A stretch of 29,570 nt of DNA from JAIOHN01 sp038258185 (GTDB lineage Bacteria > Chloroflexota > Anaerolineae > Aggregatilineales > Phototrophicaceae), in the NCBI GenBank assembly GCA_038258185.1, contig JBBSQD010000046.1, positions 1-29,570 of the forward strand. Direction: 5' to 3'. Made by a program: the position numbers and the translations under genes. A model generated the notes under the pieces. It ran no database searches. It was not told the origin of the DNA and was given only the letters and a program-made list of their open reading frames with translations. Positions 6,801-14,061 of this stretch are shown one piece after another; positions within the stretch are counted from its first letter, which is position 1; every line of letters begins with the position of its first letter.

Positions 6801-8220
6801 CATGCGCTGCTTCTAAAGCGATACCGCCAATATCCGCAGCAAGACCGGGATCGGTGCTGTCTTCGAGCACAACCGCAACCGCGATACCCTGTCTGCCTCC
6901 CAGCGTCGCAAAGCCGATAAACCACGCCTGCGATTGGTCACCAGAATAGGCCAGAGTCGCATGACCACCAATATCAATGCCTGCGCGGCCTGCGTTGGCT
7001 GCTGCACCGACTGCGACAGTCTCACGCATTAAGTCCTGTAGCTGGCGGGCGGTGCTTTCAGTCATATAGGGAATCGTTGGCCTGACAGTCTGGACATTTG
7101 ACCATAGTTGACTATCTGGCGCGCGGGTCGCCAGCAGAATATTAGGTTGGGGCGCGTTGCCGTCATTGACGATGGCGGCGGCAAGCATCGCCATCTCTAA
7201 AGGTGTTACGGTCAGGTTACCCTGCCCAAGCGCCGTCTCCGTGAGATTATCTGTATTAATCCCATCGGGCAGCGGCTGGGGCGTTAATAGAGTATCTTCC
7301 GCCGTCGATTGGAATTGAAAATCGGCGATCTCGGGCGGTTGATTGAAACGAAAGGTATTTAGAATCGCATCGACTGTTTCTGAGCCTATATTCTCCGCCA
7401 GTTGTGCAAAAGGCTTTGGGCAGGAGAAGGCGTACGCCTCACGCAGCGATAATTCATCAAACGGTAAACGAACCGCGCAGGACACTTCCAGATCGGGCAA
7501 TTGCACTGGATCGGTTGCCTGAGTGATAAATTCGTCTATGGGCTGATTGCTGAGTAAGGCGGCGGCCATTAGCGGGGTTTCCAGCAAGCCGCCGGGTTGA
7601 TAGCTACCCTGCAAAGCGCGATTGAAAAAAGGCGTATCCGGGTTGCTGACAAGCTGTTCCCAGTTTAAGTCGAGTGTATTGGGATCATAGCTGGGCAGGC
7701 TAAGCAGTGTGAGTATATCACCGCTGGGGACGTCAATAATGACCACAGCGCCTTTCAAGCCTTCCAGCGCTTCAGCAATCTGCTGCTGCATGCCAAGATC
7801 CAGCGCGAGTTGAATATCCGAACCCTCCTGAGGGCGATGCAGGGTGTCATTGATAATTATTGAAGAAGCATCCAGATTTAGATTGTCGCCACGCAGCGTA
7901 GCGTCGTAAGCGGCCTCTGAGCCACCCACACCATAGCGCAGGCTCGAATAGCCGATCAGGCTGGTGGTTTCCGGGAAGAGATAAACGCGGCGTTGGCTCT
8001 GATCGGTCTGTCCCTCCGATGTGACCAGCAGATTGCCGGCGCGATCAAAAATATCTCCGCGAATTAAACGGGCTTCTGCCTGCACCAAACGCGGGTTATC
8101 CTCGCGTAACAGAATCGTCCCCGGCCCGACAATGGCCCAATAAGCCGCAGCAAAGGCTACAATCAGAAAGATCAGCAGGATACCTGCCATTAAGCGGTTA
8201 ATTTCACGATTTAGCTGCAT
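6778..8220 (-). CDS. PbpA-like class B penicillin-binding protein homologue, transpeptidase motifs lost
   Basis: This 480-residue protein aligns along its whole length with PbpA-type class B PBPs. It has one N-terminal membrane segment (about 9-33), a dimerisation region with R-G-D-I-F-D-R-A-G (about 54-62) and Y-G-V-G-G-S-E-A-A-Y-D, and then the transpeptidase fold starting near D-I-Q-L-A-L-D-L. All three catalytic motifs are altered. The S-x-x-K site after Y-Q-P-G reads G211-L-L-E214. S-x-N reads S266-C-P268. K-T-G-T before the A-W-F-I-G-F strand reads G-H-A-T (419-422). It should therefore bind neither pentapeptide nor penicillin covalently. The ATG at 8220, with AAGG 7 bases upstream, is preferred over TTG at 8235. 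It overlaps rodA by 17 bases, so it probably acts as RodA's non-catalytic partner. The reading frame is intact, so this is not a decayed gene. Confidence 0.85.
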   Translation of the reverse strand: MQLNREINRLMAGILLIFLIVAFAAAYWAIVGPGTILLREDNPRLVQAEARLIRGDIFDRAGNLLVTSEGQTDQSQRRVYLFPETTSLIGYSSLRYGVGGSEAAYDATLRGDNLNLDASSIIINDTLHRPQEGSDIQLALDLGMQQQIAEALEGLKGAVVIIDVPSGDILTLLSLPSYDPNTLDLNWEQLVSNPDTPFFNRALQGSYQPGGLLETPLMAAALLSNQPIDEFITQATDPVQLPDLEVSCAVRLPFDELSLREAYAFSCPKPFAQLAENIGSETVDAILNTFRFNQPPEIADFQFQSTAEDTLLTPQPLPDGINTDNLTETALGQGNLTVTPLEMAMLAAAIVNDGNAPQPNILLATRAPDSQLWSNVQTVRPTIPYMTESTARQLQDLMRETVAVGAAANAGRAGIDIGGHATLAYSGDQSQAWFIGFATLGGRQGIAVAVVLEDSTDPGLAADIGGIALEAAHERLTQSN

Positions 8221-9538
8221 AGCCGCCTTCTTCAACTGTGGACAGGCGCAGTAACAGCCCTATAATCATGAAACTGATGACGAGCGAACTGCCTCCATAA
8301 CTCAGGAAGGGAAGCGTTACCCCCGTCAACGGAATAATCTTGAGCACCCCGCCCATAATCATCAGGCTTTGAACAGCGATAAGCATGCTGAGGCCAACTG
8401 CCAATAATGCGCGGAACGAATAACTGCTTTGCCGGATGGCGATGCGCAGCCCACGCATCACCAGGGTGGCAATGCTCACAATGATGACGATGATACCGTT
8501 TAAGCCCCATTCTTCGGCAACAGCCGCAAATACAAAGTCTGAATGGACAACCGGAATATAGCTGGGTAGTCCCTGACCAATACCCTGCCCCCAGATCCCA
8601 CCAGCGGCAAAGGCCATCAGACTCTGTACAATCTGATAGGCGCGACCATCGGCTTCAGGCCAGGGATTAAGCCAGACATCTACCCGTAAAGCCACCACGC
8701 TGAACAGATTGTAGGCGACAAAGCCCGCAATGATGATGAGCAAAAGGCCACCCAGCAGGATAACTTTTGAACCACTGGCGACATACAGCAGCAACAGGAA
8801 CACAATGAAAAAGATACTGGCTGTACCAAGATCACGCTGCCAGATCAGAATGACTACAGAGATGCCCCACATCAGTAGGATAGGGCCGACTACACGTGAT
8901 GACAGCATCAGGCTGCGCGGATGCTCTCGCAACTGCTCAGAACGCAGGATAGGGTGTTGTTCCGCCATGTAACTGGCCAGAAATGCGACCAGAATAATTT
9001 TGAGCAGCTCCGAGGGCTGGAAGTAAATCTGCTCAAAGCCTAGCCAGAGAGCAGGCGCACCGGCCTGACCTGATGGATTACGCCCCAGCACGATTGTGCT
9101 GATGAGTAAGCCCAATCCGACAATGAGCAAGGTATAGCGATAGCTGCGCAGCCAGCGCAAGGGCTGTTGAAATGTAGCGATTATCAGCATCACTAAAGTT
9201 CCGATAACCAGCCACAGGGTTTGACGGTCAGCAAAGGGCTGTGCGAGGCGATCAATCAGCAGTAATCCCCAGCCGCTGAGAAACATCGCCAGCGAAAAAA
9301 GCAGCGGATCGCGGCGGGGCAGGCGGCGTTCCAGCCAGAAATGGCCGAAAATGGCACATACCACCCAGATGGCAAAATGCAGCCAATGGTTTGGTTGAAT
9401 GGAATCACGAACAAGCGCCAGAGTCGCAAAATTGACCCCCAGGAAGACGCCGACAATAACGAGTAAAATCCGCTCGACATTGCGCTGGCGAGAAGGTTGC
9501 ACCTGCTCATGGATGGGAGAAAGACTCTGACTACTCAA
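8204..9538 (-). CDS. rodA: RodA/FtsW-type SEDS peptidoglycan polymerase
   Basis: This 444-residue SEDS-family protein has about ten transmembrane segments. It would polymerise lipid II into glycan strands at the outer membrane face, working with a class B PBP. Family landmarks are present: F-Q-P-S-E (173-177), Q-R-D-L-G-T-A (234-240), the Y-Q-I-V-Q-S segment, the catalytic-type Asp in V-H-S-D-F (D334) followed by A-E-E-W-G, and the late T-L-P-F-L-S-Y-G-G-S-S motif. The polymerase site thus looks intact, unlike its pbpA-like neighbour. The start is a TTG inside TTGA that overlaps the mtnP stop; no later Met is plausible. RodA fits better than FtsW because of the fhaA/fhaB/pbpA context, but the sequence alone does not separate the two. 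Confidence 0.9.
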   Translation of the reverse strand: MSSQSLSPIHEQVQPSRQRNVERILLVIVGVFLGVNFATLALVRDSIQPNHWLHFAIWVVCAIFGHFWLERRLPRRDPLLFSLAMFLSGWGLLLIDRLAQPFADRQTLWLVIGTLVMLIIATFQQPLRWLRSYRYTLLIVGLGLLISTIVLGRNPSGQAGAPALWLGFEQIYFQPSELLKIILVAFLASYMAEQHPILRSEQLREHPRSLMLSSRVVGPILLMWGISVVILIWQRDLGTASIFFIVFLLLLYVASGSKVILLGGLLLIIIAGFVAYNLFSVVALRVDVWLNPWPEADGRAYQIVQSLMAFAAGGIWGQGIGQGLPSYIPVVHSDFVFAAVAEEWGLNGIIVIIVSIATLVMRGLRIAIRQSSYSFRALLAVGLSMLIAVQSLMIMGGVLKIIPLTGVTLPFLSYGGSSLVISFMIIGLLLRLSTVEEGGYAAKS

Positions 9539-10416
9539 GGATGATCTTCAAAATATCTTTTTAAGATGGGTTCCAGATTTTCCAAAATGGCTGCTGGTAT
9601 CTTGGTGCGATCCACGAAGATGGCGTCGTCCAGTACCTTATGGCAGTTATACTGTTGGGTCGTGTCGAGTTTGCCGACTGCATAGGCAATCGCTTGTTCA
9701 ACCGACTTGAGGTTACCACTCATGGTCGACAGCACTTTTTCCGCCGTGACAGGTTCTTCGCTGGTGTGCCAGACATCATAGTCGGTGATATGCGCCAGAG
9801 TCGAATAGGCGATTTCGGCCTCCCGCGCCAGAAAGGCTTCAGGGCTGGACGTCATGCCGATCAGGCTGCATCCCCATTGCCGGAAGATGTTGCTTTCGCC
9901 TTTGGTACTAAAACGGGGGCCTTCTACCGTAATAAATGTGCCCCCCGCATGCACAGTGCCACCCACTTGTTGCACGGCTTCGTACAGCAGTTGATTTAAT
10001 TCGGTGCAGAAAGGATCAGCCACAGAAATATGGGCGACCAGTCCATATTCGAAGAATGAGCGGCCACCGCGTTCTGATTTGGTGTTGTCGTAAAGCTGGT
10101 CAGGGATGACGATATGGCCGGGAGCATACGCTTCAAGCAGGGAGCCGCAGGCGTTGACCGCGATAATAAATTTCACGCCAATTTTTTTGAGCGCATAAAT
10201 ATTGGCGCGATAGGGGACTGTGCTGGGTGCGAACACATGCCCAGCGCCATGCCGGGGAAGAAAGGCGACCCGTTTGCCGCTGAGCGTACCGATCATAATA
10301 TCCGCGCTTGGCTCACCGTAGGGAGTGTCTACTTTAATCGCGCTTTTACCCGTAATTTCCGGCATATTGTACAGACCAGAACCTCCGATAACGGCAATTT
10401 CGACTGTTTCACTCAT
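9535..10416 (-). CDS. mtnP: S-methyl-5'-thioadenosine phosphorylase
   Basis: This 293-residue enzyme belongs to the MTAP branch of the PNP/UDP family. It splits methylthioadenosine with phosphate into adenine and methylthioribose-1-phosphate in the methionine salvage pathway. Phosphate-loop residues G-G-S-G (11-14) and R-H-G-A-G-H (55-60) are present, as are N-A-C-G-S, V-E-G-P-R-F-S-T and I-G-M-T. The closing T-D-Y-D-V-W has Asp212 and Asp214, which select 6-aminopurines and mark MTAP rather than guanosine/inosine PNP. The ATG has AGGAG 10 bases upstream, after an 86-base gap from the SDR gene. It sits oddly inside a cell-wall operon, where actinobacteria have the phosphatase pstP, and is coupled to rodA by a TTGA overlap. 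No other methionine salvage gene is visible. Confidence 0.9.
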   Translation of the reverse strand: MSETVEIAVIGGSGLYNMPEITGKSAIKVDTPYGEPSADIMIGTLSGKRVAFLPRHGAGHVFAPSTVPYRANIYALKKIGVKFIIAVNACGSLLEAYAPGHIVIPDQLYDNTKSERGGRSFFEYGLVAHISVADPFCTELNQLLYEAVQQVGGTVHAGGTFITVEGPRFSTKGESNIFRQWGCSLIGMTSSPEAFLAREAEIAYSTLAHITDYDVWHTSEEPVTAEKVLSTMSGNLKSVEQAIAYAVGKLDTTQQYNCHKVLDDAIFVDRTKIPAAILENLEPILKRYFEDHP

Positions 10417-10502
10417 GCTGTGAATTCTCCTGCTTTATGTGCTTTGAAACAACAAGTAATTTTGCCCTGAATCTGATGGGCTTCAGCCCTCGAAGGCTTC
10501 CG

Positions 10503-11294
10503 TTATAGCAGGCTTTTAACCTCACCACCATCCACCTGCAAGGCAACCCCGGTGATAAAACCTGCCGCCGGAGAGCACAGAAATACAGCCGTATTGGCAA
10601 ACTCCTGAGCCTGCCCAATGCGCTTTAAGGGTATGGCCTGGGTAGCTTTTTCGCGCTCTTCGTCTATCGAGGTTCCGTGTGCTGTGGCCCGGGACTGCAT
10701 CAGTTCCGTGACGCGCTCGGTATCGGTGATGCCGGGTAAAATGCTGTTCACCCGGATGCCTTCTTCGCCTAATTCTCGCGAGAGGCTTTTTGTGAGTCCG
10801 ATCACCGCAGGGCGAATCGTATTCGATAAAATCAGGTTGTCGACTGGTTGCTTGGCCGACATGGAGGTCACGGTCAGAATCGCCGCGCGTCTGGACTGCC
10901 GCAGATAAGGCAATGCGCTGCGAATCAGCGTGATGGCGCTGAACAGATTTAAATCAGCGGCCTTGTGCCAGGCTTCCATGTCAAAATCATCAAAGTTTCC
11001 AGCGGGTGGACCACCGGCATTAGTGACGATTATATCCAGGCCGCCTATCATCTCTGCTGCATTCCTGACCATTCTGGCGGCAGTTTCCGGGTTGCTGACA
11101 TCTGCTGCCAGGGTAAAGACCGCATTTCCGCTGACCTCATTAATCTCTTTAGCAGTGGTCTGCAACTTGTCCAGATTTCGACTGTTGATGATGACATTTG
11201 CGCCCTCAAGGCTGAATTGGCGGGCAGTTGCCGCTCCCAGCCCGCTGCTGGCTGCGGTCACCAGAACCCTGGCACCGCGCAGTCCCAAATCCAT
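10503..11294 (-). CDS. Atypical short-chain dehydrogenase/reductase, FabG-like
   Basis: This 263-residue Rossmann protein is FabG-like overall: a cofactor loop T-A-A-S-S-G-L-G (13-20), D-V-S near 65, T-N-A-G-G (91-95), Ser144 in T-V-T-S, R-V-N-S-I-L-P-G (181-188), and a C-terminal L-Q-V-D-G-G. The catalytic Y-x-x-x-K pair is absent: the equivalent positions read S157 and R161 in an L-S-N-T-I-R-P stretch. This matches the described BKR-like SDR subgroup (cd05344), which lacks the normal tetrad, so ordinary ketoreductase activity is doubtful. The ATG at 11294, with GGAG 8 bases upstream and 2 bases after the fhaB-like stop, is a far better start than the in-frame codon at 11432. Its role in this operon is unknown. 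Confidence 0.85.
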   Translation of the reverse strand: MDLGLRGARVLVTAASSGLGAATARQFSLEGANVIINSRNLDKLQTTAKEINEVSGNAVFTLAADVSNPETAARMVRNAAEMIGGLDIIVTNAGGPPAGNFDDFDMEAWHKAADLNLFSAITLIRSALPYLRQSRRAAILTVTSMSAKQPVDNLILSNTIRPAVIGLTKSLSRELGEEGIRVNSILPGITDTERVTELMQSRATAHGTSIDEEREKATQAIPLKRIGQAQEFANTAVFLCSPAAGFITGVALQVDGGEVKSLL

Positions 11295-11296
11295 AT

Positions 11297-11740
11297 TTAT
11301 TTCTCCAATTCGATGCGGTAACGCATGTTGCCAATACCGACAATGTCGCCATTCGTGATCACGGTAGCCTGCTTGACGAGGAGTTCGTTCAGGGTCGTCC
11401 CATTGCGGCTTTGGCGATCTTCCAACCACCATTGGCCGTTTCGCATAGCCAAAACCGCATGCTCGCTGCTGGCGAAGTTATCATCTACAGGCACCACATT
11501 GGTGGGCGACCTTCCCATACTGGTCAGCGGCAACAGTGGATAAGTCGTGCCAGTCAGGATGTAATTGCCATCGACCTCACGCATGGCAATAAGCTGTCCC
11601 TGAATGCGTTTTGATGATTCTATGCCCTGAACAGCGCTGCGATAATCCCGCCATAAGATAACGAATACAGCCAGCATAAATATCAGCAGTAAGCCGCCAG
11701 AAGCGAGGCGTAGTAAAAAGAGCAGGGTTTCAATATTCAC
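11297..11740 (-). CDS. fhaB: FhaB-like membrane-anchored FHA-domain protein
   Basis: This 147-residue protein has one N-terminal transmembrane helix (about 12-30), a short linker, and a C-terminal FHA domain. FHA contact residues are visible: G76-R-S, S91-S-E-H94, and N113-G-T. These bind phosphothreonine peptides, so the domain should read a Ser/Thr kinase signal on the inner face of the membrane. Architecture and position directly after fhaA match actinobacterial FhaB/FipA, which links kinase signalling to cell growth and division. The start is a GTG, 4 bases after the fhaA stop. No kinase or PP2C phosphatase gene lies in the window, so the kinase must be encoded elsewhere. The gene name is by synteny and architecture. 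Confidence 0.8.
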   Translation of the reverse strand: MNIETLLFLLRLASGGLLLIFMLAVFVILWRDYRSAVQGIESSKRIQGQLIAMREVDGNYILTGTTYPLLPLTSMGRSPTNVVPVDDNFASSEHAVLAMRNGQWWLEDRQSRNGTTLNELLVKQATVITNGDIVGIGNMRYRIELEK

Positions 11741-11744
11741 AGCG

Positions 11745-12515
11745 TTACTCTACCGCATCTAACGATCCCGTAGGATGATCGCTGGCAGGGGTATCATCCA
11801 TATAGACCATGGATGTTGATCCGATACGAATCACATCACCCGCCTGGAGACGATGTTCCCAAACGCGGACATCATTCACGTAAATACCGCTCTGACTGTC
11901 GGCATCAAAGATCATATAGTGATTAAAACGCAGGCGGATCTGGGCGTGATGCCGTGAAACATACGGGTCTTCCAGAATGATATGATTTTCCTGACTTCGC
12001 CCGATCATGACGACGGATTCTGTTAAGGGGATAGATTTTACACCCGTGATGATGATCTGGGCGTTTAGTGAATGCTGATGCCTGATCGGAATTTTGATAG
12101 GCTGCATCACTGCGGTGGTTTCATGTCTTTCGCTCAGATGGCTGGCCTCAATATAGACTTTGCCCGGGGCGAGATCTTCATCCGCCAGAACATACACCAC
12201 AGGTTTGCTCATAAGCCGGTAGCCAAAGCTGGACGCCAGCTCCGTGATCTGCGTGCTCAGGATTTGCGCCAGATTGGGGTGTTTATACAGAATATGGGCG
12301 CGCACATCAGGATTTACAACGATCGTATATTGATTAGGCGCGATAGGGCGTGTGTCGCCCCCCTCAGCGGGTTCGACACCGCTTTCCAGCGCACGTGCCA
12401 GTTGCAGAGCGATGTCATATGCCTGGATGCGTTTGCCAAAGACATAAGCAAACATGCCTTCGACAAGTTGCTCCAAGCGTGCTTCGAGTCGTATGATCCG
12501 TTGGTCGTTCATCAT
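11745..12515 (-). CDS. fhaA: FhaA-type protein with DUF3662 and FHA domains
   Basis: This 256-residue cytoplasmic protein has an N-terminal FhaA/DUF3662 domain (about 1-120, starting R-L-E-A-R-L-E-Q-L-V-E-G) and a C-terminal FHA domain (about 165-245). The FHA domain shows G172-R-S, the S187-R-H-H phosphothreonine loop, S-G-I-Y-V-N, and D-V-I-R-I-G. In mycobacteria FhaA binds phosphorylated MviN/MurJ and regulates peptidoglycan synthesis; murJ is present here about 9 kb away. The linker between domains is much shorter than in mycobacterial FhaA. The gene opens the fhaA-fhaB-SDR-mtnP-rodA-pbpA run. No ribosome site precedes the ATG; a TATAAT box ends 5 bases before it, which suggests a leaderless message. 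A second ATG follows immediately. Confidence 0.85.
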   Translation of the reverse strand: MMNDQRIIRLEARLEQLVEGMFAYVFGKRIQAYDIALQLARALESGVEPAEGGDTRPIAPNQYTIVVNPDVRAHILYKHPNLAQILSTQITELASSFGYRLMSKPVVYVLADEDLAPGKVYIEASHLSERHETTAVMQPIKIPIRHQHSLNAQIIITGVKSIPLTESVVMIGRSQENHIILEDPYVSRHHAQIRLRFNHYMIFDADSQSGIYVNDVRVWEHRLQAGDVIRIGSTSMVYMDDTPASDHPTGSLDAVE

Positions 12516-12520
12516 GTCGC

Positions 12521-12549
12521 ATTATAGCCTAGCCATATTATGCCAGCAA
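12521..12549 (-). promoter_or_regulatory. Candidate leaderless promoter of the fhaA operon
   Basis: On the minus strand TTGCTG (12549-12544) and a perfect TATAAT (12526-12521) are 17 bases apart. The -10 box ends 5 bases before the fhaA ATG at 12515, which would place the transcription start at or next to the A of the start codon. There is no Shine-Dalgarno sequence, which supports this. The -35 box is weak (3 of 6). Confidence 0.6.
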
Positions 12550-12580
12550 TGCGTAATGTGAGGGTATAAGAAATGCAAAC

Positions 12581-12597
12581 GCCGCTGGAAAAGCGGC
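12581..12597 (-). terminator. Short hairpin after the foldase gene
   Basis: GCCGCT and AGCGGC form a perfect 6-bp GC-rich stem with a 5-base loop, 42 bases after the foldase stop and upstream of the fhaA promoter. On the minus strand it is followed by GTTTGCATTTCTT, a broken T-rich run. It is a plausible weak terminator separating the two units. Confidence 0.4.
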
Positions 12598-12638
12598 CCT
12601 TGCTTTGAGGTTATAGATTATTCCGAGCCTGCGAAGGG

Positions 12639-13976
12639 CTACGAAGACCGTATGAAAACGGGCTCGCTGGGAATATGGTCGACCCATGTATTGAAGATCT
12701 CATAGGAGTCGGCTTTTTCCTCGCGCAGATTTTCGAGATAGCCTTCAAAGCGGCTGTCTTTGGCGCGCTGCATTTCATCATCATTCATTTCGCGGTTTTC
12801 ACGTTCGAGAACCTGAATGATGTGATAACCGAATTCAGACTCCACGGGGCCGACAATCTCGCCGATTTCAGCCGACTCGACTGCTTCAGCAAAGGGCCGG
12901 ACGTAATTGGTCACTGGCGCCCAACCGAGTTCACCGCCCTGTTGGCCTGACCCGGTATCGGTCGAGGAAGCAGCAGCCAGTGCGGCAAACGATTCGCCAG
13001 CTTCGAGAGCTGCCAGAATATCCTGCGCTTCTTCTTCGGTTGCAACCAGAATATGCCGGGCATTAGCGTAAGGTGCTGATTCCGCGGTGATTTCCGGCGT
13101 GACTTCATTGCGTAAAGCCCTGCGGATGGCCCGCGTTTCAAAGTAGTCGCGAATATCACCATCGCTCACACGCGCTAAACGCCGCAGGTTCGCGAAATAG
13201 GTATCCTGACTGTCTTCAAATTGCTGCTGAAGTTCCTCTGCCGACTCGGTGGGTACCGCTGTGCCTGTCGGGATCGGCGTCCAGGTGGGTGTCGCTTCGA
13301 TAGCTTCCTGGGTGCTTTCCTCAGTCGATTCTACCGTTGGAGTCAGTGTTGGCTCTGGTGATGGGGTAGGCGACACAAAAGGTGTTGGCGTAATGGTCGG
13401 TTCGGGTGTTTCTGTCGGTGCCTGACCGGCTGTTAAAGGGTCAAAGCCGAAGAAATCCTGAATTTCCTTATCGACATCCGCATCGCTGACACTAATGCCC
13501 ATTTCCGCTGCCTGCTGGCGAATCAGCACGTCATCCACCATCTGATTGATGACGTTGTTGCCCAACTGATCGGGAATCTGCACACGAGACAACCAGGTGC
13601 GCAGTGGTTCCTGGCTGGCATACTGGTTAGGATCGAGCCCTAATGATTCAATCTGGAAAAGGTAATCATTAATTTGCTGATTTAGTAGAGCGCGTTCCAG
13701 GCGAACACGGCTTTCAAACTGGGCAACGCTGATATTTTCGTTGTTGACGGTTGCGACGGTTTGATTGGGGGTGATGACCAGCTCAACTACGATAGCGGCG
13801 ATCAGAATAAGCGCCACAATGGCCACCGTAACCACTGTGCCTAAAATGACATAGCGCTGGATTTCCGCTTCGCGCTCTGCCCGCGATTTGTATTCAATAT
13901 TTTTAGCTTCTTTGGCAGACGTGCTTTTCGGTTTGTCTTTAGGACCGCCGGTCGTCTGCTGGCTCCGTTTCACCAT
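12639..13976 (-). CDS. Membrane-anchored SurA/PpiC-type peptidyl-prolyl isomerase
   Basis: This 445-residue foldase has a basic cytoplasmic tail, one transmembrane helix (about 42-67), a SurA-type N-terminal chaperone region (about 72-180), a Pro/Thr/Glu linker (about 183-246), and a parvulin domain (about 303-392). The parvulin domain carries A-R-H-I-L-V, G-G-E-L-G-W and F-G-Y-H-I-I-Q-V. It would help secreted proteins fold on the outer face of the membrane, like PrsA in monoderms. The unusual point is the long low-complexity linker inserted between chaperone and isomerase parts; it may be glycosylated or simply span the wall. The ATG has AGGAG upstream. A hairpin terminator upstream separates it from rpsR, so it is probably its own unit. 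Confidence 0.88.
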   Translation of the reverse strand: MVKRSQQTTGGPKDKPKSTSAKEAKNIEYKSRAEREAEIQRYVILGTVVTVAIVALILIAAIVVELVITPNQTVATVNNENISVAQFESRVRLERALLNQQINDYLFQIESLGLDPNQYASQEPLRTWLSRVQIPDQLGNNVINQMVDDVLIRQQAAEMGISVSDADVDKEIQDFFGFDPLTAGQAPTETPEPTITPTPFVSPTPSPEPTLTPTVESTEESTQEAIEATPTWTPIPTGTAVPTESAEELQQQFEDSQDTYFANLRRLARVSDGDIRDYFETRAIRRALRNEVTPEITAESAPYANARHILVATEEEAQDILAALEAGESFAALAAASSTDTGSGQQGGELGWAPVTNYVRPFAEAVESAEIGEIVGPVESEFGYHIIQVLERENREMNDDEMQRAKDSRFEGYLENLREEKADSYEIFNTWVDHIPSEPVFIRSS

Positions 13977-14000
13977 AAGTTACACTCCTAAATCATGAAA

Positions 14001-14032
14001 AGAGGCACAGTTTACACAGCAACCATGCCCCT
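14001..14032 (-). terminator. Terminator of the rpsF-ssb-rpsR operon
   Basis: On the minus strand a 12-bp stem with three G-U wobbles (AGGGGCATGGTT with AACTGTGCCTCT) and an 8-base loop is followed directly by TTTCATGATTT. It lies 29 bases after the rpsR stop. The wobbles pair only in the rpsR-sense RNA, which fits an intrinsic terminator. Confidence 0.55.
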
Positions 14033-14061
14033 GATGAAGTCTAATCGATTTCTGAATCTGC

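Noticed and set aside
7414..7425. An S-C-P-K stretch in the PbpA-like protein that formally fits the active-site pattern S-x-x-K.
   Set aside because: It aligns with the S-x-N motif (A-Y-S-C-N in relatives), over 50 residues after the true S-x-x-K site, so it is a coincidental match; it should still be checked in a structural model.
10478..10489. Small hairpin GGGCTTCAGCCC between the SDR and mtnP genes.
   Set aside because: Only a 4-bp stem with a tetraloop and no T tract on either strand; too weak to call a terminator.
11295..11432. Possible N-terminal extension of the SDR by 46 residues.
   Set aside because: The extension overlaps the fhaB-like FHA domain in another frame and has no family similarity; the ATG at 11294 has a good ribosome site.
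13239..13427. Repetitive-looking stretch within the foldase gene.
   Set aside because: It encodes the Pro/Thr/Glu linker; the repetition is biased amino-acid composition, not a tandem DNA repeat or CRISPR-like array.
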